A DNA stretch of 64,000 bases from Earliella scabrosa (lineage: Eukaryota; Basidiomycota; Agaricomycetes; Polyporales; Polyporaceae): contig JABYQQ010000010.1 in the NCBI GenBank assembly GCA_022605405.1, positions 124,001-188,000 of the forward strand, given 5' to 3'. Made by a program: the position numbers and the translations under genes. The first letter of the stretch is position 1, and the number at the start of each line of letters is the position of its first letter. The notes beneath the pieces are model-generated. The model saw only the letters and a program-made list of their open reading frames with translations, was not told where the DNA came from and did no database searches. Positions 22,988 through 34,385 of the stretch are shown here, in pieces.

Positions 22988-24961
22988 TCACAGCATAAAG
23001 ACCATGTCCCCAAGGTATCGGCGGACGCCCTGAAGAAGACTCACAAGCGAACGGAGAGACGATGCCACTTGAAGTGAGAAAATGCTACTGGAGGGTATGT
23101 CGACCTGACGGACGTTAGTACACGTCTGGTCGAAGGTGAAAAGACCGTGACCCACCTTGGTCAGGCGTGTGGCGTTCTCGGGATCTGAGATCAATAAGGA
23201 GAGTATAGCCGCGATGACGACACAGCAGACTATCCAGAGCTTCCCATATCCGCACCCAGTATCGTCAGGGGGGATTGAGTCTCCAGCGCTCACGGTGCAA
23301 AGAGGAGCGCTGTGGTTTCGGACGTCTTCGCTCACGTTCGGTATGACCTCTCCATTGTTGGCTGGGAGGCTTAGTGAGTGCAGTGGAAAAGCGGTTGTCA
23401 TGATACGCACATGTAGTCGTTCGCCACACTATGACGCGCGTATTGGTGCCGCATTCGGACGACCCGGTAGCGATCAAATGCTGCTTCTCGTTGATGACAA
23501 CATAAGCCTAGGCGGTGAGTGAGCGGGGTATGCTGACACGCATGACTGGCGACGTACAAGGGCCTGGATGATCCCGCCTTCTGTGATGGGCCGTCATGAG
23601 GCCCGCAGCCTATCTGAATGCCAAGGGCTAGTACATACCTTCATGACGTAGAGTCTGCAATGATCGGCCGTCCTCCATGTTCACGATCGTGACTTCGCCT
23701 GCTGCAGAACCAAAGGCAATTGCGTGGCCGTCGTGTACGAACAACGACGGTAGTAATACGCCCTGTAATCTCGAAACTGGATAAGTGCGAACCAGCGAGA
23801 GGTGGTCTGTCCTGTAGCAAGCGAAGCCCCCTAGTAGATCATAGGCGATCAATAGGTCGTGGTCTGGAGATAAGGCCGCACGCGCGCTGAAGGGAAGTTC
23901 AATGGATGTATCCCCAGGGAATGGAGGGTTACTCACACAGGATGATCTACGTCGATTCTCCAACGGAGGCGCGAGGTTGCCATATCCCAGCAGCTGTTGG
24001 GATTAATGTTACGGACTTGTTTGTCTGCATAATGAGAACAGTCGTACTCACAGGATACCATGGTACACATAAGAGACGATGACTGCGTTGCCATGATCAA
24101 CAAAGTGGAGAGAACATGGATATACCTCCTTCACGCCTCGCGTAGGGACATCCTCTTGGAGACGGGCCGGACCCCTCGGAGAAGGGGCTGGTAACAGGCG
24201 CATTCTCACCGACTCTGAGCAACTAGTGAGCATTGATGTCAAGGTCACCTCAGAGAATAAACACTCACGGTCATCGAGTTGCTTGCATAGTAAGACGTCT
24301 GATCCAATAGCCACGGCCAACGTTTGATGGGTCGAGTCAAAGGCTAGAGCTTCCACTGGGCCGCTCCCGAAAGATTCAATCCGCGAACCCACAGGAAATT
24401 GTTGCTCTTCCGGCTGCATACATGAGTACAGTTAGCAATGGTAGCACTGAATGAGACTGACCTTGGGCCCAAGATGATAAAGGAACACATCTCCATTACT
24501 ATAGCCGACGAAAATGCTATAGTCCTGAGAAGGATGCCACAGAAGGGCAGTAACAGGTACAGTCGCCATAACATATATATCTGGCGACCGACGAAACAGG
24601 TAGTCGAGGATAGCGAGACGGCCGTCATCGCCACCCGCTGCGAGCCACATGCCATCGTGGGTGAATTGCAAACAATTGACGGAATCTGTAAAAAGAGAGA
24701 AGGAGCACAATTCCTCGTACTGGGGGTGCTTGTTGTTTTCCGGGGGGGCCCAAGGCATCGTCGAGACGAACGAAGGGAAGGGTGTGGCACAAGAGGGAGG
24801 AGGAGGGAGGAACCTGAAGAGGTTCGTTCACAGAACGTCAATGCGCCACGTGACCTGGCCATATACGGCAACTGCTGAGATCTGGGACTAGCGAATCGCG
24901 ATCGCCTCTTGCCTGGCGTTGAGAACGACACCAATCCTATTCCACACGACATCCGGCTCAA
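22988..24961 (-). CDS. WD40-repeat protein with a C-terminal membrane segment
   Basis: Several minus-strand exons. WD-type segments include DSVNCLQFTHDGMWLAAGGD (about 24670), AVPVTALLWHPSQ-like sequence (about 24550), PVEALAFDSTHQTLAVAIGS (about 24350), LFVHDGHAIAFGSAAGEVTI (about 23720) and LIATGSSECGTNTRVIVWRT (about 23450). These form beta-propeller blades, a protein-binding platform. The last exon carries a single strong hydrophobic helix (KLWIVCCVVIAAILSLLI, about 23230) followed by a ~70-residue tail, so the propeller is probably membrane-tethered. The order and borders of the first exon(s) are uncertain; a short exon starting at ATG 25003 is possible. A repeated agaricomycete WD40 family of this design is known to me, without a function. 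Confidence 0.6.
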
Positions 24962-25262
24962 CGTAGACAGGGATAATCAAGTTCTCACCTCAGGCTCGGC
25001 CATGAAGGCATGAATGACCGCGAGCGCACGAAGATGCGCGCATGGTCTGTCCGAGCGATTGGTGACGTGCGCATGCGGCACACTACCTCGCTTTGTTTCA
25101 TCAATCCTTTGATTCCTTTGACATGGACTCTTTGACAAGGATCGCAGCCATGCCCTTTGTCGTTACAAAGGCGGTGGTGAAGTGTCGAGATTTATAGGTC
25201 GTGAGCTCCTGCTGTCTGGGGTGGTAAGTGTTGAGATTCTTCCTTCGCCGCTTACACTGTCC

Positions 25263-28245
25263 ATGCAACACGACCCTTCCCTCAACAGCCCACAGCAGGG
25301 CGGAAGCGAGGCTCCCAATCCCAATGAGCACCGCCGCGTCGGTACGCTCTACCTCCTGACCGTCTGCTTCCGCTCCGCCTGATAGAGACAACCCTTTGTA
25401 GATGATGGCAACTGGCCCCTACATTCGGCGTGGTCTGCTGCACCAGACGGCGATGGACGTGCTGGTGAGTCATCCCAGCTCTACTTCGCTTCATCTTGCG
25501 CTAATTCTAAATAGCTGATGGTTCCGGTCTCGCTGACGGTTCCGGTCTCGCTGACGGCTACGGCGGTTTACCCGAAGATCATGAAGGCATGATGTGGCAG
25601 TGGTCTCGAGTCGACACACCTCATGGGTCGGCACTCATAGATAGTCTTAATTCACAACGGACGCCGATGGCTGAAGAGCTGGCACAATTCCAAGTCATGG
25701 GATACGACAATCTCCCGGGGGACCGCATGCATTTGATGCAAGCATCACTTCCGCAGCAGTGGCCGCAGTGGCCTCAGTGGCCTCAGTGGCCGACGTCGCA
25801 TCCACCCGCTCAGCATCAGTATTACTACCCGCCTGACGGAGAGTCGTCGCTCCATCACCCGCAAGAGACGCTTAGGACGCCGTACTCTCAGCCTCCTTGG
25901 GTTCCGAGCGCGCCGGAAAGAACAGACACCCCTCAAGGGTACTGGCAACATCCCCAGGGCGCACAACCGCACTGGAGTGGCCGACGGGATGACACTAACC
26001 CGTTCCAGGATGCGGCTCATCATTCCCATGAGCCGCCCTTACAGCAACAGGAAGCATCAGCATCAATGCCCCCCGACCGAATGCTCGTTGACGAGTATGC
26101 GGGAGACGGAGGATACGAAGAAGACGTAGAAGACGACGCAGACGTAGACGAAGAAGAAGACGAACTGTACAGCGACTCAGATGGTTCAAGGACTGCTTCT
26201 CGGCACGATCACGCTCAAAGCGATGCAGAACAAGAATCTGACGAGGAATGGTCTAGCGAGGACGAAGGACTAGGCAGGCTCTTCGCGTCAGAGAATGCGT
26301 ACACTCTCCAAGGCTCTCCACTGACATCGTCGAAGCCGGCGTTGACATCGTGAGTCGTTGCTTTCTGGATAGGATCATGCACTGACGAGAGGCCAGTGCT
26401 GTGCTGGCGAACGATTCGAGCGAGAGTTCTCTGCTTGGCACACAAGTCTCACACCATGGCGGAATGGAAGCCATCACCGGCCCGTCAACGACGCAGAGGA
26501 CTTCTATTGCAAGAGGCAGGTATGTCCTCTGGAGCAATGTTGTCACCGTAGCTGCGGCTGCTGACGATCTATACCGGCAGGGCTGTCCGACCCCTAAACG
26601 CGCGGGAGTCTGCTACTATTGGGAATACTCGTAGCTACGGCGCCCCTCACATGTGAGTATGCTCCGAACGCGTTTGTTGGGTTTGTTGACAGTCACTGAC
26701 ACGCTTGAGAAAGCACGCATGACATCTCGCACACAGACGTACCAGGCGTAGTACAGTGAGTCTACGCGCAGCGACTGTCCGCGTTCTCATACTGATATGA
26801 TGGTTAACCTTGGTAGCAGGCACTTGAAGCGTCCGGCCTCATCTCTGTCAAGCATATCGGCTGCGAGCGTCCGCCGAGTGGACCGCCACATCCGTAAGAA
26901 GCAGCGAGGGGTCGCTAATGATGACAGCACCCTCGGAGGCCGTCCTCAAGAGCTACATGAAGAGACACTCGGTGCTAATGATTACAATGCGCCGGAAAGG
27001 CAGAGCACGCCGGATATGAGCCCTCATGTAGGTCTTACGTGTTCTATCGTCAGCTGAGACTGACCAGAGTCTAGCCCGCCCCTGCCTCTCGTGAAGAAAT
27101 TGCGCAACTACGCTGTCAAGTAGTCAACTTCGTGGATGCATTCAGAGACTTTCAGGTCACTGTGCTCAACATGCTACGGGCGCATCTCCCGCCCCCTGCA
27201 CCCGCTCATGCAGGCGGTGCCCCTGTGCGGAAGGGAAATACGGGCGACGATAGAAGTCGTGTCCTAGACGAGGCAACCCGTCTTCGGTCGTTCATTCCGA
27301 AACGCAAGACGGGACCTACACACCGGTCCGATAAGGCCCTATCCCTTTCAGTACGTCCTATGGCGCTATGTAATCAACCACTCCATCACTGACTGTTTAC
27401 CAGAGTGATGTTCAAGAGTTTGCTCGGGAGTTGATGAAGCGGCAGGGTGCTGACGCACCTTTCCCTCCTGCCTCCGTAGCCACAACTGAAGAAGTGGCCG
27501 CCTTCGAGAAGTCGAGAAGCGGTGAACATTGCTGTACAGCGGCGGAATTTCGTATCGACATCTCGAAAGGTGCACTCAACAAGTGGAATAAGTCCGCGGC
27601 CATAGTCTTCGCTCGTGCCTTCGTCGAGAGTGGTCAATACGAGCATGAAGACGAAGATCTGATCGCTAGCGCGTTTCTCACCCATGTTCGGACCTTACGC
27701 AGGAAGTTCCGCCAACAAGAAGCAACTCCGGTGCAAGTTCGGGACCGGCAGAAGAAGGCGAACCGTGATCAACGCAAGGTCACAGTGAGTGCTCCGATGT
27801 CTCTACTTTCAATACAACTGCTCACGAGGGCTTGCAGCTGTTCCATCGGAGGCGCAAAGTATGCCTCAAGTATCCGCAGCTCACACGGCACCTCGAGATG
27901 CTTGAACTCTTTGGCGTCGATGGGATGAGCTCCGACGAATCCGACACCGAGGCGGGAGTGAAGCAATACGTCATATTGAACAAGTCGTGGCGCACTGAGG
28001 AGGTGTCTCGCTGGTTGCAAGGGATGGACGCCGTCGCCGCTCTGACCACGAAGGGACGCGGTAACCGACCCCGCATGCGCATCATGAGCACACGGGTTGA
28101 CGATACCCGTCCAGCCGTGCGTGGTCTCCCTAAGAATGCATACTGCGCTACTTGGTATGCAACGTTGGGGGCGTTCGCTCGCGCGGATCTCCACCGTCGC
28201 AACGACGAATACGATTTCAGCCACTGTGAGGAGGTCACGCTGTGA
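25263..28245 (+). CDS. Uncharacterised 828-aa protein, ten exons
   Basis: Exons 25263-25341, 25402-25464, 25515-26349, 26397-26519, 26581-26652, 26714-26755, 26820-27027, 27075-27350, 27404-27784 and 27838-28245 join with every phase matching (2,487 nt). The N-terminal ~400 residues are low complexity: a tandem WPQWPQWPQWP run, Pro/Gln-rich sequence and an acidic block (EEDVEDDADVDEEEDELYSD). The C-terminal ~260 residues are conserved-looking: CCTAAEFRIDISKGALNKWN, LFHRRRKVCLKYPQL, LFGVDGMSSDESDTE and RPAVRGLPKNAYCATWY. From memory the 'VDGMSSDES...RPAVxGLPRNAY' pattern marks a repeated, uncharacterised agaricomycete family. It may be mobile-element associated, but nothing here proves that. 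Confidence 0.7.
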
Positions 28246-29720
28246 GTCTAAATTTTACAATTCCTGTGCACCATCGTACTCACTGCATCCATCGGCTCAG
28301 CGCACTGGACGCTCGGAGTCGTCGCCTCAATCGGCCTGCACAGTACCGGTGAGAGCGAAGGGCGGAAGTAGTATTGGCCATCCAAACCGTCCTGTCTTCC
28401 CCGAGTCCAGCATCTGGCCATAGAAACGTCTCCGTTCGCTCGTGTATCCCTCGGTAGCCCGCTCTGATCATTCCTTGAATATCGACCGTCGACCTTATTT
28501 GACCACTCTAATACGACTGGCTGGGATGTCCAGTCGAAGTCCCGTGCATCGCTCCGACCAATAACCGGGTGATTAAGTACTACTTATTCCGCTGAGCCTA
28601 AACGTGCGCCCGTAAATTTTGTCAGTACGTACACAATCGAGGCCCCTTTGGCATGGCGACGTCTCTGACAGCATCCGATGGTCACAAGTAAGTATATTGA
28701 TACAGTGATACAGTAAGAGTCGTGAGAAGATCTACATGGTATGTACACGGAAAGCAAACCGACTTTGTGCTCGAGCCAAGCGCACTGTGCCGTCAATCCA
28801 ACGCAGGCGCGATCTGGGCTCGTGCGCTCGACGAGGACTACGACGAGGGCGTCGCGGACGCCCTCATCGGCTACGCCTCGTACCATCCGCGCGGGTTCGT
28901 CGCGCCCACCGCCCCTCCCCCCCAAACAGCACCTCGCCGTCGCGCACATCACCGTCGAGCAGCAAGCGTCCGCTCAGCCTCGCGCCCGAGGACCACACGG
29001 AGGCGAAGCGGTTGGAGAGCGGAACGCGGCGCGTTTGGTGCGCAGATCGAAGAGCTCGAACGAGCCGTCCTGCAGCGCGCAGAACACGAACTTGTCCAAT
29101 GTCTCAACTTCTCGGGGATCGGGGGTCGCATCCGTGTTCTCGCCGTCGGACGATCCATCCGCGTCCTGCCACCGGAGGTCGCGCGTCGGGAGCCAGCCCC
29201 TGGCCCCAGCGCGTCTCCCCCACCCTCGAACGACCGCCCGACACCGACACCCTGTGACCTGACCCGGCGGTGAGCCCGATCCCGTTTCGCCAACAGTCGA
29301 CGTCGCACTCACCCAAGATGCGCCAGCCGGGGGGGAGAGGAGACAACAACTCGCGCGCGTCCTACCCGCCGAAGCCGCAGCTTATAACGATGCTCCCGCC
29401 GCACCCGCGCCCGATCGGGGTGGGGCTCGCGGGGGCGGGAGGCGGGATAAGTTTGCCGCCGTCGTCGTGGGTGAGCCCGGCGTAGGACGAGCGGATAGGC
29501 GCGCTCGGCATCGACAGTCCATCGTCGGACACGAGACTGTTCGGAGTATGTGCCTAGACAGACACATGAACACGTTGATATTGTGAGGCTAGGAGATGAC
29601 AACGGTAAATGCTTCTAAGCAGTGGAAGCACGCGGACGGGAACTGCAATATCAAGAATAGTAGCGTTGCAGAGTCGACACGAGAAGCCCTGCGCTGGATC
29701 GCGCAGCGCAGGCAGGTGCG
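28246..29720. other. Unassigned, partly GC-rich stretch left of the third copy
   Basis: No intact gene. From about 28.8 to 29.5 kb the sequence turns strongly GC-rich and has overlapping open frames in several frames, typical of composition rather than coding. A short WD-like fragment is listed separately. Confidence 0.4.
28940..29110 (-). pseudogene. WD40-like fragment (tentative)
   Basis: One minus-strand frame reads VETLDKFVFCALQDGSFELF followed by DLRTKRAAF, which looks like one beta-propeller blade. No further blades or splice-linked exons are found, and the flanking GC-rich sequence is frame-broken. Low confidence. Confidence 0.25.
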
Positions 29721-30889
29721 CTAGAAGAACGGGTGAAGGACGCTAGCCCGTAGGGTGTCCAATGCCTCCCTCACGTCTCTGACGTCCCGGCGGATGTCGC
29801 CTATATCCGAGCGCATCTGCTGCACTTGCTGCGGTGCGTGAAAGACGTCAGCTCCCGCACGGATCACATACGTCTAGAGCATGATAGACATACCACTTCT
29901 AGCGCACAGCAGTGCGTGCAACTCGAGCCGGCGTCAGGCGAGGATTGGGGCACGGTCAAGGCCGTGCACTCTGCAACCGGGGAGAGGAAAGGGTCGACGC
30001 TAGCTCCAGAACCAGCTAGACCCGCATGTGAGGTCCCAGGAACCGCAACCCGCGACTGCACCGTTCCGGCCGAGAGCGAGGTACTGGCGAGTCAAACAAG
30101 AGTCAGTTTGTACGATGCGTGACACATAGTAGGTAGGATATGAACGTACCGGTGCACGGCCGTGCCATCACGTCGGGGACGACGCATCGAACGCGGGTTC
30201 CTAGCTGGAGGACTTTGAGGTGTCGTCCGAGCCCGCTTGCTGACTCGCCCGCTCTCTGAAGACCTGCCCGTCGTGTTAGGGCTGGGCGACCGGGTATGTC
30301 GCTTCGTCGAGCGGCGGGTGTGGCTTGCCCCTCCGGCCGAGTTCCCAGACGTGATCGCGCCCATGGGACCAGCGATGAGGTTCGTGGCGTAGCTGTAGGA
30401 GAGAGCTCGGTCAGCCGTGGCTCGTCAATGCTGTGATTATGACGGCTCACCTCGAGTCATTGTCAACCCATGACACTGGTAGCATTCCTGACCTTCAACG
30501 TGTCGCGACAGGACGTTGGAGAAGTCAGCCGTCGGAACGTCGAGAGACGTCGCGCTACTCACCTCAGAGAAACATTCTCCTCCTCGATTCCTTGCATGTC
30601 ATAGCCACTCAAAGTCGGCGCAGGATCCCCGTCACTTGCAGTGACAAAGGATGCTCTACGGCAGTAGTTAGTCACGATGGCTGGAGGACGTGGATACGGA
30701 CGCACTCTGAAGACGAAGTCGAGCTGTCGCTCATGGATGCCTCTTCAGTTGGGTAGGGTTCGAGCGGGGGCGCGAGGGTTACGCTGTCTGTGACCAATCG
30801 TAGGTTAGTGATGTAGTCCATTGGCCGAATATGCTCGACTGCTCACCACGGATAGGCCGGTGACGAGAACGGTAACCGTCGAACTCCAT
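29721..30889 (-). CDS. Gene B3: third copy of gene B
   Basis: Same seven-exon model as B2, 266 aa. One Asp to Gly change lies in the heptad helix (RSDIGDIRRDV), and a different tail (DTLRASVLHPFF) is supplied by flanking sequence. The reading frame is intact. Whether it is expressed is unknown; the TATA-like box of B2 is present here too. Confidence 0.55.
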
Positions 30890-31089
30890 GTGTTGACTTG
30901 CAGGACAGAGAGAGCGGCACAGAGTGGAGACCAGGAACTGTGAGTTGCAATTTGCAGCCACGAACGGGTATATATCTATAGCCAAAACAAACGTGAATGT
31001 CGAGGGGCGACAAAGGTCGTTGCAAGAACGAACAAACGACTTTGTGGGGCGGGCCACTCACCGATGATCTGGGGGAAAGCCTGAGCGGA

Positions 31090-31323
31090 TTACTTCACAG
31101 TTAGAGTGGCCATTGCCGGCCGCATATCAAGGCGCGCGGGTCCAACGGAGGCGAGTGCAGCGATGAGGAGCATAAGGACAATTGCGACAACGACGACGAC
31201 GACGATGCGAACGAGGCGAGTATTGACGTGGCGGTCGTGGGAGGAGCCTGCGCTGATTCTGGCACTGGGAGTATTTCGGCGCTTGTGTCGAGCGCCGTCT
31301 GTGGGCCGTCCGAGACTCCGAGC
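31090..31323 (-). CDS. Membrane-segment ORF, third copy
   Basis: Same frame as 16612-16845. In this copy the rest of gene A is missing, so if the ORF is a terminal exon of A it is an orphan here. Confidence 0.35.
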   Translation of the reverse strand, partial: ARSLGRPTDGARHKRRNTPSARISAGSSHDRHVNTRLVRIVVVVVVAIVLMLLIAALASVGPARLDMRPAMATLTVK

Positions 31324-31440
31324 TCAAGCTTCCAAGGCTCAAGCACAGCGATCGCGGGGAACATACTACATCACTGCAGCCGCCAGGACGAGTAGATACA
31401 CGGTACTATGCACAATAGAAAGCGAGCCTCTTTTCTTCTC

Positions 31441-31500
31441 CTACTCCAAGTCCCTGCTCATGGCGAGCTTCAAAGTCTGAACGCGCGATGACGCCTCGCT
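31441..31500 (-). pseudogene. Orphan last exon of gene A
   Basis: 60 bp identical to the last exon of A1/A2. The other five exons are absent, so this is a truncated gene-A remnant. Confidence 0.7.
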
Positions 31501-31503
31501 CTG

Positions 31504-32020
31504 CCAGAGCTACCGTCCTCCGCTGGGAAGGCTCGTCGAGCGCGGGCTCGGGCCAGTACGGCGGTTCTCCTACGAGATGGACATCTAGGAGGCCACATCG
31601 CAGGGCGCAGCGGCGACGCCGCACGGGCGGGCCAGGTGAGCTGCGAGGGCGTGCGCGGACTGCGGCGACGGCGACAAGCGGTACGACGGCGTGTGCGACA
31701 AGGACGGGTGCGAGTTTAACTCGTGGCGGATGGGCCACCACACGTTCCGCGGCATCGGCATGGCCGTCGAACATCTCCAAGTTCACCGTCGTCATGCAGT
31801 TCCTGACGGCGGAAAACAGCCTCTACGTGCAGAACAGCCGGGTGATCGCGAACTCGAAGGCGGCCGTCCCCGGACTGGACGCGTTCGACTCGATCACCGA
31901 GGAGTGCTGCAACGCGCAGAAGGGCTCGGCGGGTTCAATGTCAAGGGCGACGCGTTCGAGGCGGGCATTTGGGACGACCACGCGGCGCGCATGCTCTGCG
32001 ATACTCGCAGTCCGGTTGGA
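31504..32020 (+). pseudogene. GH7 cellobiohydrolase pseudogene fragment
   Basis: GH7 enzymes are secreted cellulases that release cellobiose from cellulose chain ends. Across shifting frames the fragment reads GSGQYGG, then YEMDI-stop-[63 protein letters not shown] and WDDHAARML. These follow the GH7 order around the ExDxxE catalytic motif. The tryptophan codon inside that motif is a TAG stop, and there are several frameshifts, so it is dead. The N-terminal third and the C-terminal part are missing. Its left end coincides with the border of the third copy, so a rearrangement broke or captured it. It supports a wood-decay basidiomycete. Confidence 0.85.
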
Positions 32021-32135
32021 CTGGATGTAGCGCTTTGTCTCGCTCTGCGTGAACATGGGGGTCGCAACACAGTGATTGCTTATCCGGGTTTGACTCGCTA
32101 TCTATTGTGAGTTGGTGCACATACACATCTGCCGG

Positions 32136-33365
32136 TTATATCACTCCTCGCCTTCCTACCTCCTCCCGCAGCCTGTCCAAAACCTCGGTCCATTCGCTTT
32201 GGGCCTGCGGTAAATTGTGAGCGCCGTCCCACACCGAACAAATGCTTACCGGTCACCTCGTGCAGCTCCAACAGGAGATCAACCACTTTATGATGAACAT
32301 TCATGGCGATGGTCAGATCGCTGACCTCAGCTTGCCCGCCCTCGTATTCGAGCACCGACGGACGCTGTTCTGTCCGCTTGCGGAGAGTCTGCTCGACCGT
32401 CAAGTTGCGATTGAGTGTACTGAGCAATACCCATGTACTCACCACCAGTGAAGCCACCAAACCTGTCTGTATGCTCCCTTGATAGACAATCTGCTCCAAA
32501 AGAAGGCGCATCTTGTCCACATTGCCGCCGGATGTTAACATCTTCTGCTGTTCCACATCCGATTGGACGGCTGAGTAAATGCACGAGATGGTGGAATGAA
32601 TGCTTTGCCGACAGACACGACGATTGGTGCGGAGGGCATCAATTTGCTTGAGCACATGATCGAGCTCCGACAACTCGTCGTTCAACAACTTGTCGTCGAC
32701 TGGCGTTGTGAGAGGATAGATAATACGCTCGAAGGCATCCTAGTATCAAACGCGACCATTAGGGTTCAATGACATTGAAGTGGTAGATATCTTACCTCGG
32801 GAAGTGCCAGTATTTCCAGAGACGGAGTAATGACCTGAAACTGTTGTTTGAGTAGCGCTTCCCTTCCTTCGATCTGCATCAGAGCGTCTTGTATATAGCA
32901 AGCCCTTGGGCATGACAAGGACAATTGCTGATGACATGTTACCTGTGCTCTGTAAGCATCTCATGAGGCGTATCTGATGCCGTGCTGGGACCTACCTCGT
33001 CCATTTGACAGCGGATTCTACTCGTCATGCTGGCAACGTCGTCGAATGCCTTTTCCATCACGGCAATGATATTCGTCGACCTTGCGACAGTAGCATCGTT
33101 GCGCAGCTTTTCCAACGCGTTGTGACGGTAGTGCATGTTGTCTTCCTTCAGTTGATCCAGGAATGTTTTCTGCCAGTCGTCGATATGCATCTCTGCATGC
33201 AGGCCGATGTGACTGGATTGCATAGGTTCATCAGCTGCGGATCCGCCCCACACGAGATACTCACTGATAAAGTCTGTCATCCAGTCTACGTTCTGTAAAT
33301 GAAGCAGCATGCTCTATGGCATGAAGTTCCTCGAGGACAGCCAGATAAGTGACAGTGTTGGCCAT
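32136..33365 (-). CDS. Helical family member (gene F), 320 aa, six exons
   Basis: Exons 33365-33265, 33212-32996, 32942-32796, 32739-32443, 32388-32257 and 32204-32136; phases 2-0-0-0-0; 963 nt. It starts MANTVTYLAVLEELHAIEHA. Exon 2 has DDWQKTFLDQLKEDN and HYRHNALEKLRNDATVARST. Exon 3 ends LKQQFQVITPSLEILALPE. Exon 4 begins DAFERIIYPLTTPVDD. Exon 6 is AQSEWTEVLDRLREEVGRRG. All helical, no enzyme motif. A hydrophobic run seen near 32430 when reading straight through is intron sequence. TATAAAG lies 61-67 nt upstream of the ATG. Confidence 0.75.
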
Positions 33366-34385
33366 GATGGAGAAGGCGGAAATGGGGAGGTATCTGGAGG
33401 CACTAGTTCAACTGAAAGTGAGTCCCTTTATAGTAGAGCGGTCGTGACAAACATCCTTTGAAACAACTGACACAATGATCCTTTCAAGTTGAATCGTACT
33501 AACACAATGATCCTTTGTGATGATAGCATCGGTCAACGATGCTTTGTTCATAATCCCATTCAAGTTCGCGAACTCTCTAGATAATCGAGTCCAACGCGTT
33601 TCCTCCGCGGCGACTGGCAGGGAAACATTGATCGAGGAGGGACGAAGACACGAAGACAGCAGGTCCGAGTAGCAGGAAGTATGCACGCACATTACGTAAC
33701 TCAGTCATCGTGTGCTTACTAGCCGGCCCGTGGGGCAGTCAGTTCTACTGTTCTGATCACTTGCACCAGATACTGCTATCTCAGGCCGGAGTGTGATGGT
33801 CCGCGCCGGGGCCAAACGCGGGCGGATGTCGGAATGTCTAGAAGTCGGAAGTCGAGAGTCTGGCGCGGGAGTTCGACAATACAGAAGCCGAAGAGTACAA
33901 TTTGATTCGCTGGGGAATCCAGCGACGAGACGAGGACTATACAAATGGTGCCAAGTTAGGTACGAGAGGCGTAGGTAGGGATCGAGACTAGTGGCGAGGA
34001 ATGATGAGGGCGTTGGAGGCAAAGTCGGACGCCGCACGCGAGCCAGCGCAGAGACACGGATATGGTAAGCTAGACGCGGAGAACACGATCTAATCTACGG
34101 TAGATAAGATCGCCTGAACTGGCTTCCGTGGAGGTGTCACCCACAAGCAGGATTGTTGGACGCGACGAAGCGGCCCCGGCCCTGCCGAACTTGTGGCAGG
34201 ACGAGGACAACGGCCCTATAGTAGGCTGTATAGCTCAACAGTAGCGTGTGATCATAGCGTCCTTAACCAGTGCTTGCCAGAATCCGGAGTAGTGCAGCGG
34301 CCACTGGCATATCCGCGAATGATACATCTAGTATTTCAATCGTTACGAGACACGGCCTTGCTATACGTCTAGACCTGTAGAAATG
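33366..34385. other. Intergenic region with TATA box and a possible family relic
   Basis: TATAAAG on the minus strand (33426-33432) fits the promoter of gene F. Around 33530-33600 a minus-strand frame reads RWTRLSREFANLNGIMNK, loosely like the end of exon 2 in the next family member (LSRSLQELADLNSMIHREF). This may be a decayed family exon. Nothing else supported. Confidence 0.3.

Larger units (their letters stand above)
29756..31503. repeat. Third, partial copy of the duplicated unit
   Basis: 1,748 bp in the same orientation as arm 1 (offset 21747). It covers gene B, the membrane-segment ORF and only the last exon of gene A. It matches arm 2 at both sites where the arms differ. Three extra differences lie within its first 50 bp, one of them missense in B3. 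Its right end stops at the splice acceptor of gene A's last exon and abuts a GH7 pseudogene. Confidence 0.95.

Noticed and set aside
28722..29312. Overlapping 170-180 codon frames on both strands
   Set aside because: The segment is very GC-rich and open in all frames at once, which points to composition, not coding; only a weak WD-like fragment is kept.
32400..32460. Hydrophobic stretch (GLVASLVVSTWVLLSTL) in helical gene F as a membrane segment
   Set aside because: The second half lies after a strong GT donor (gtgagt) and is intron; other family members have no such segment.
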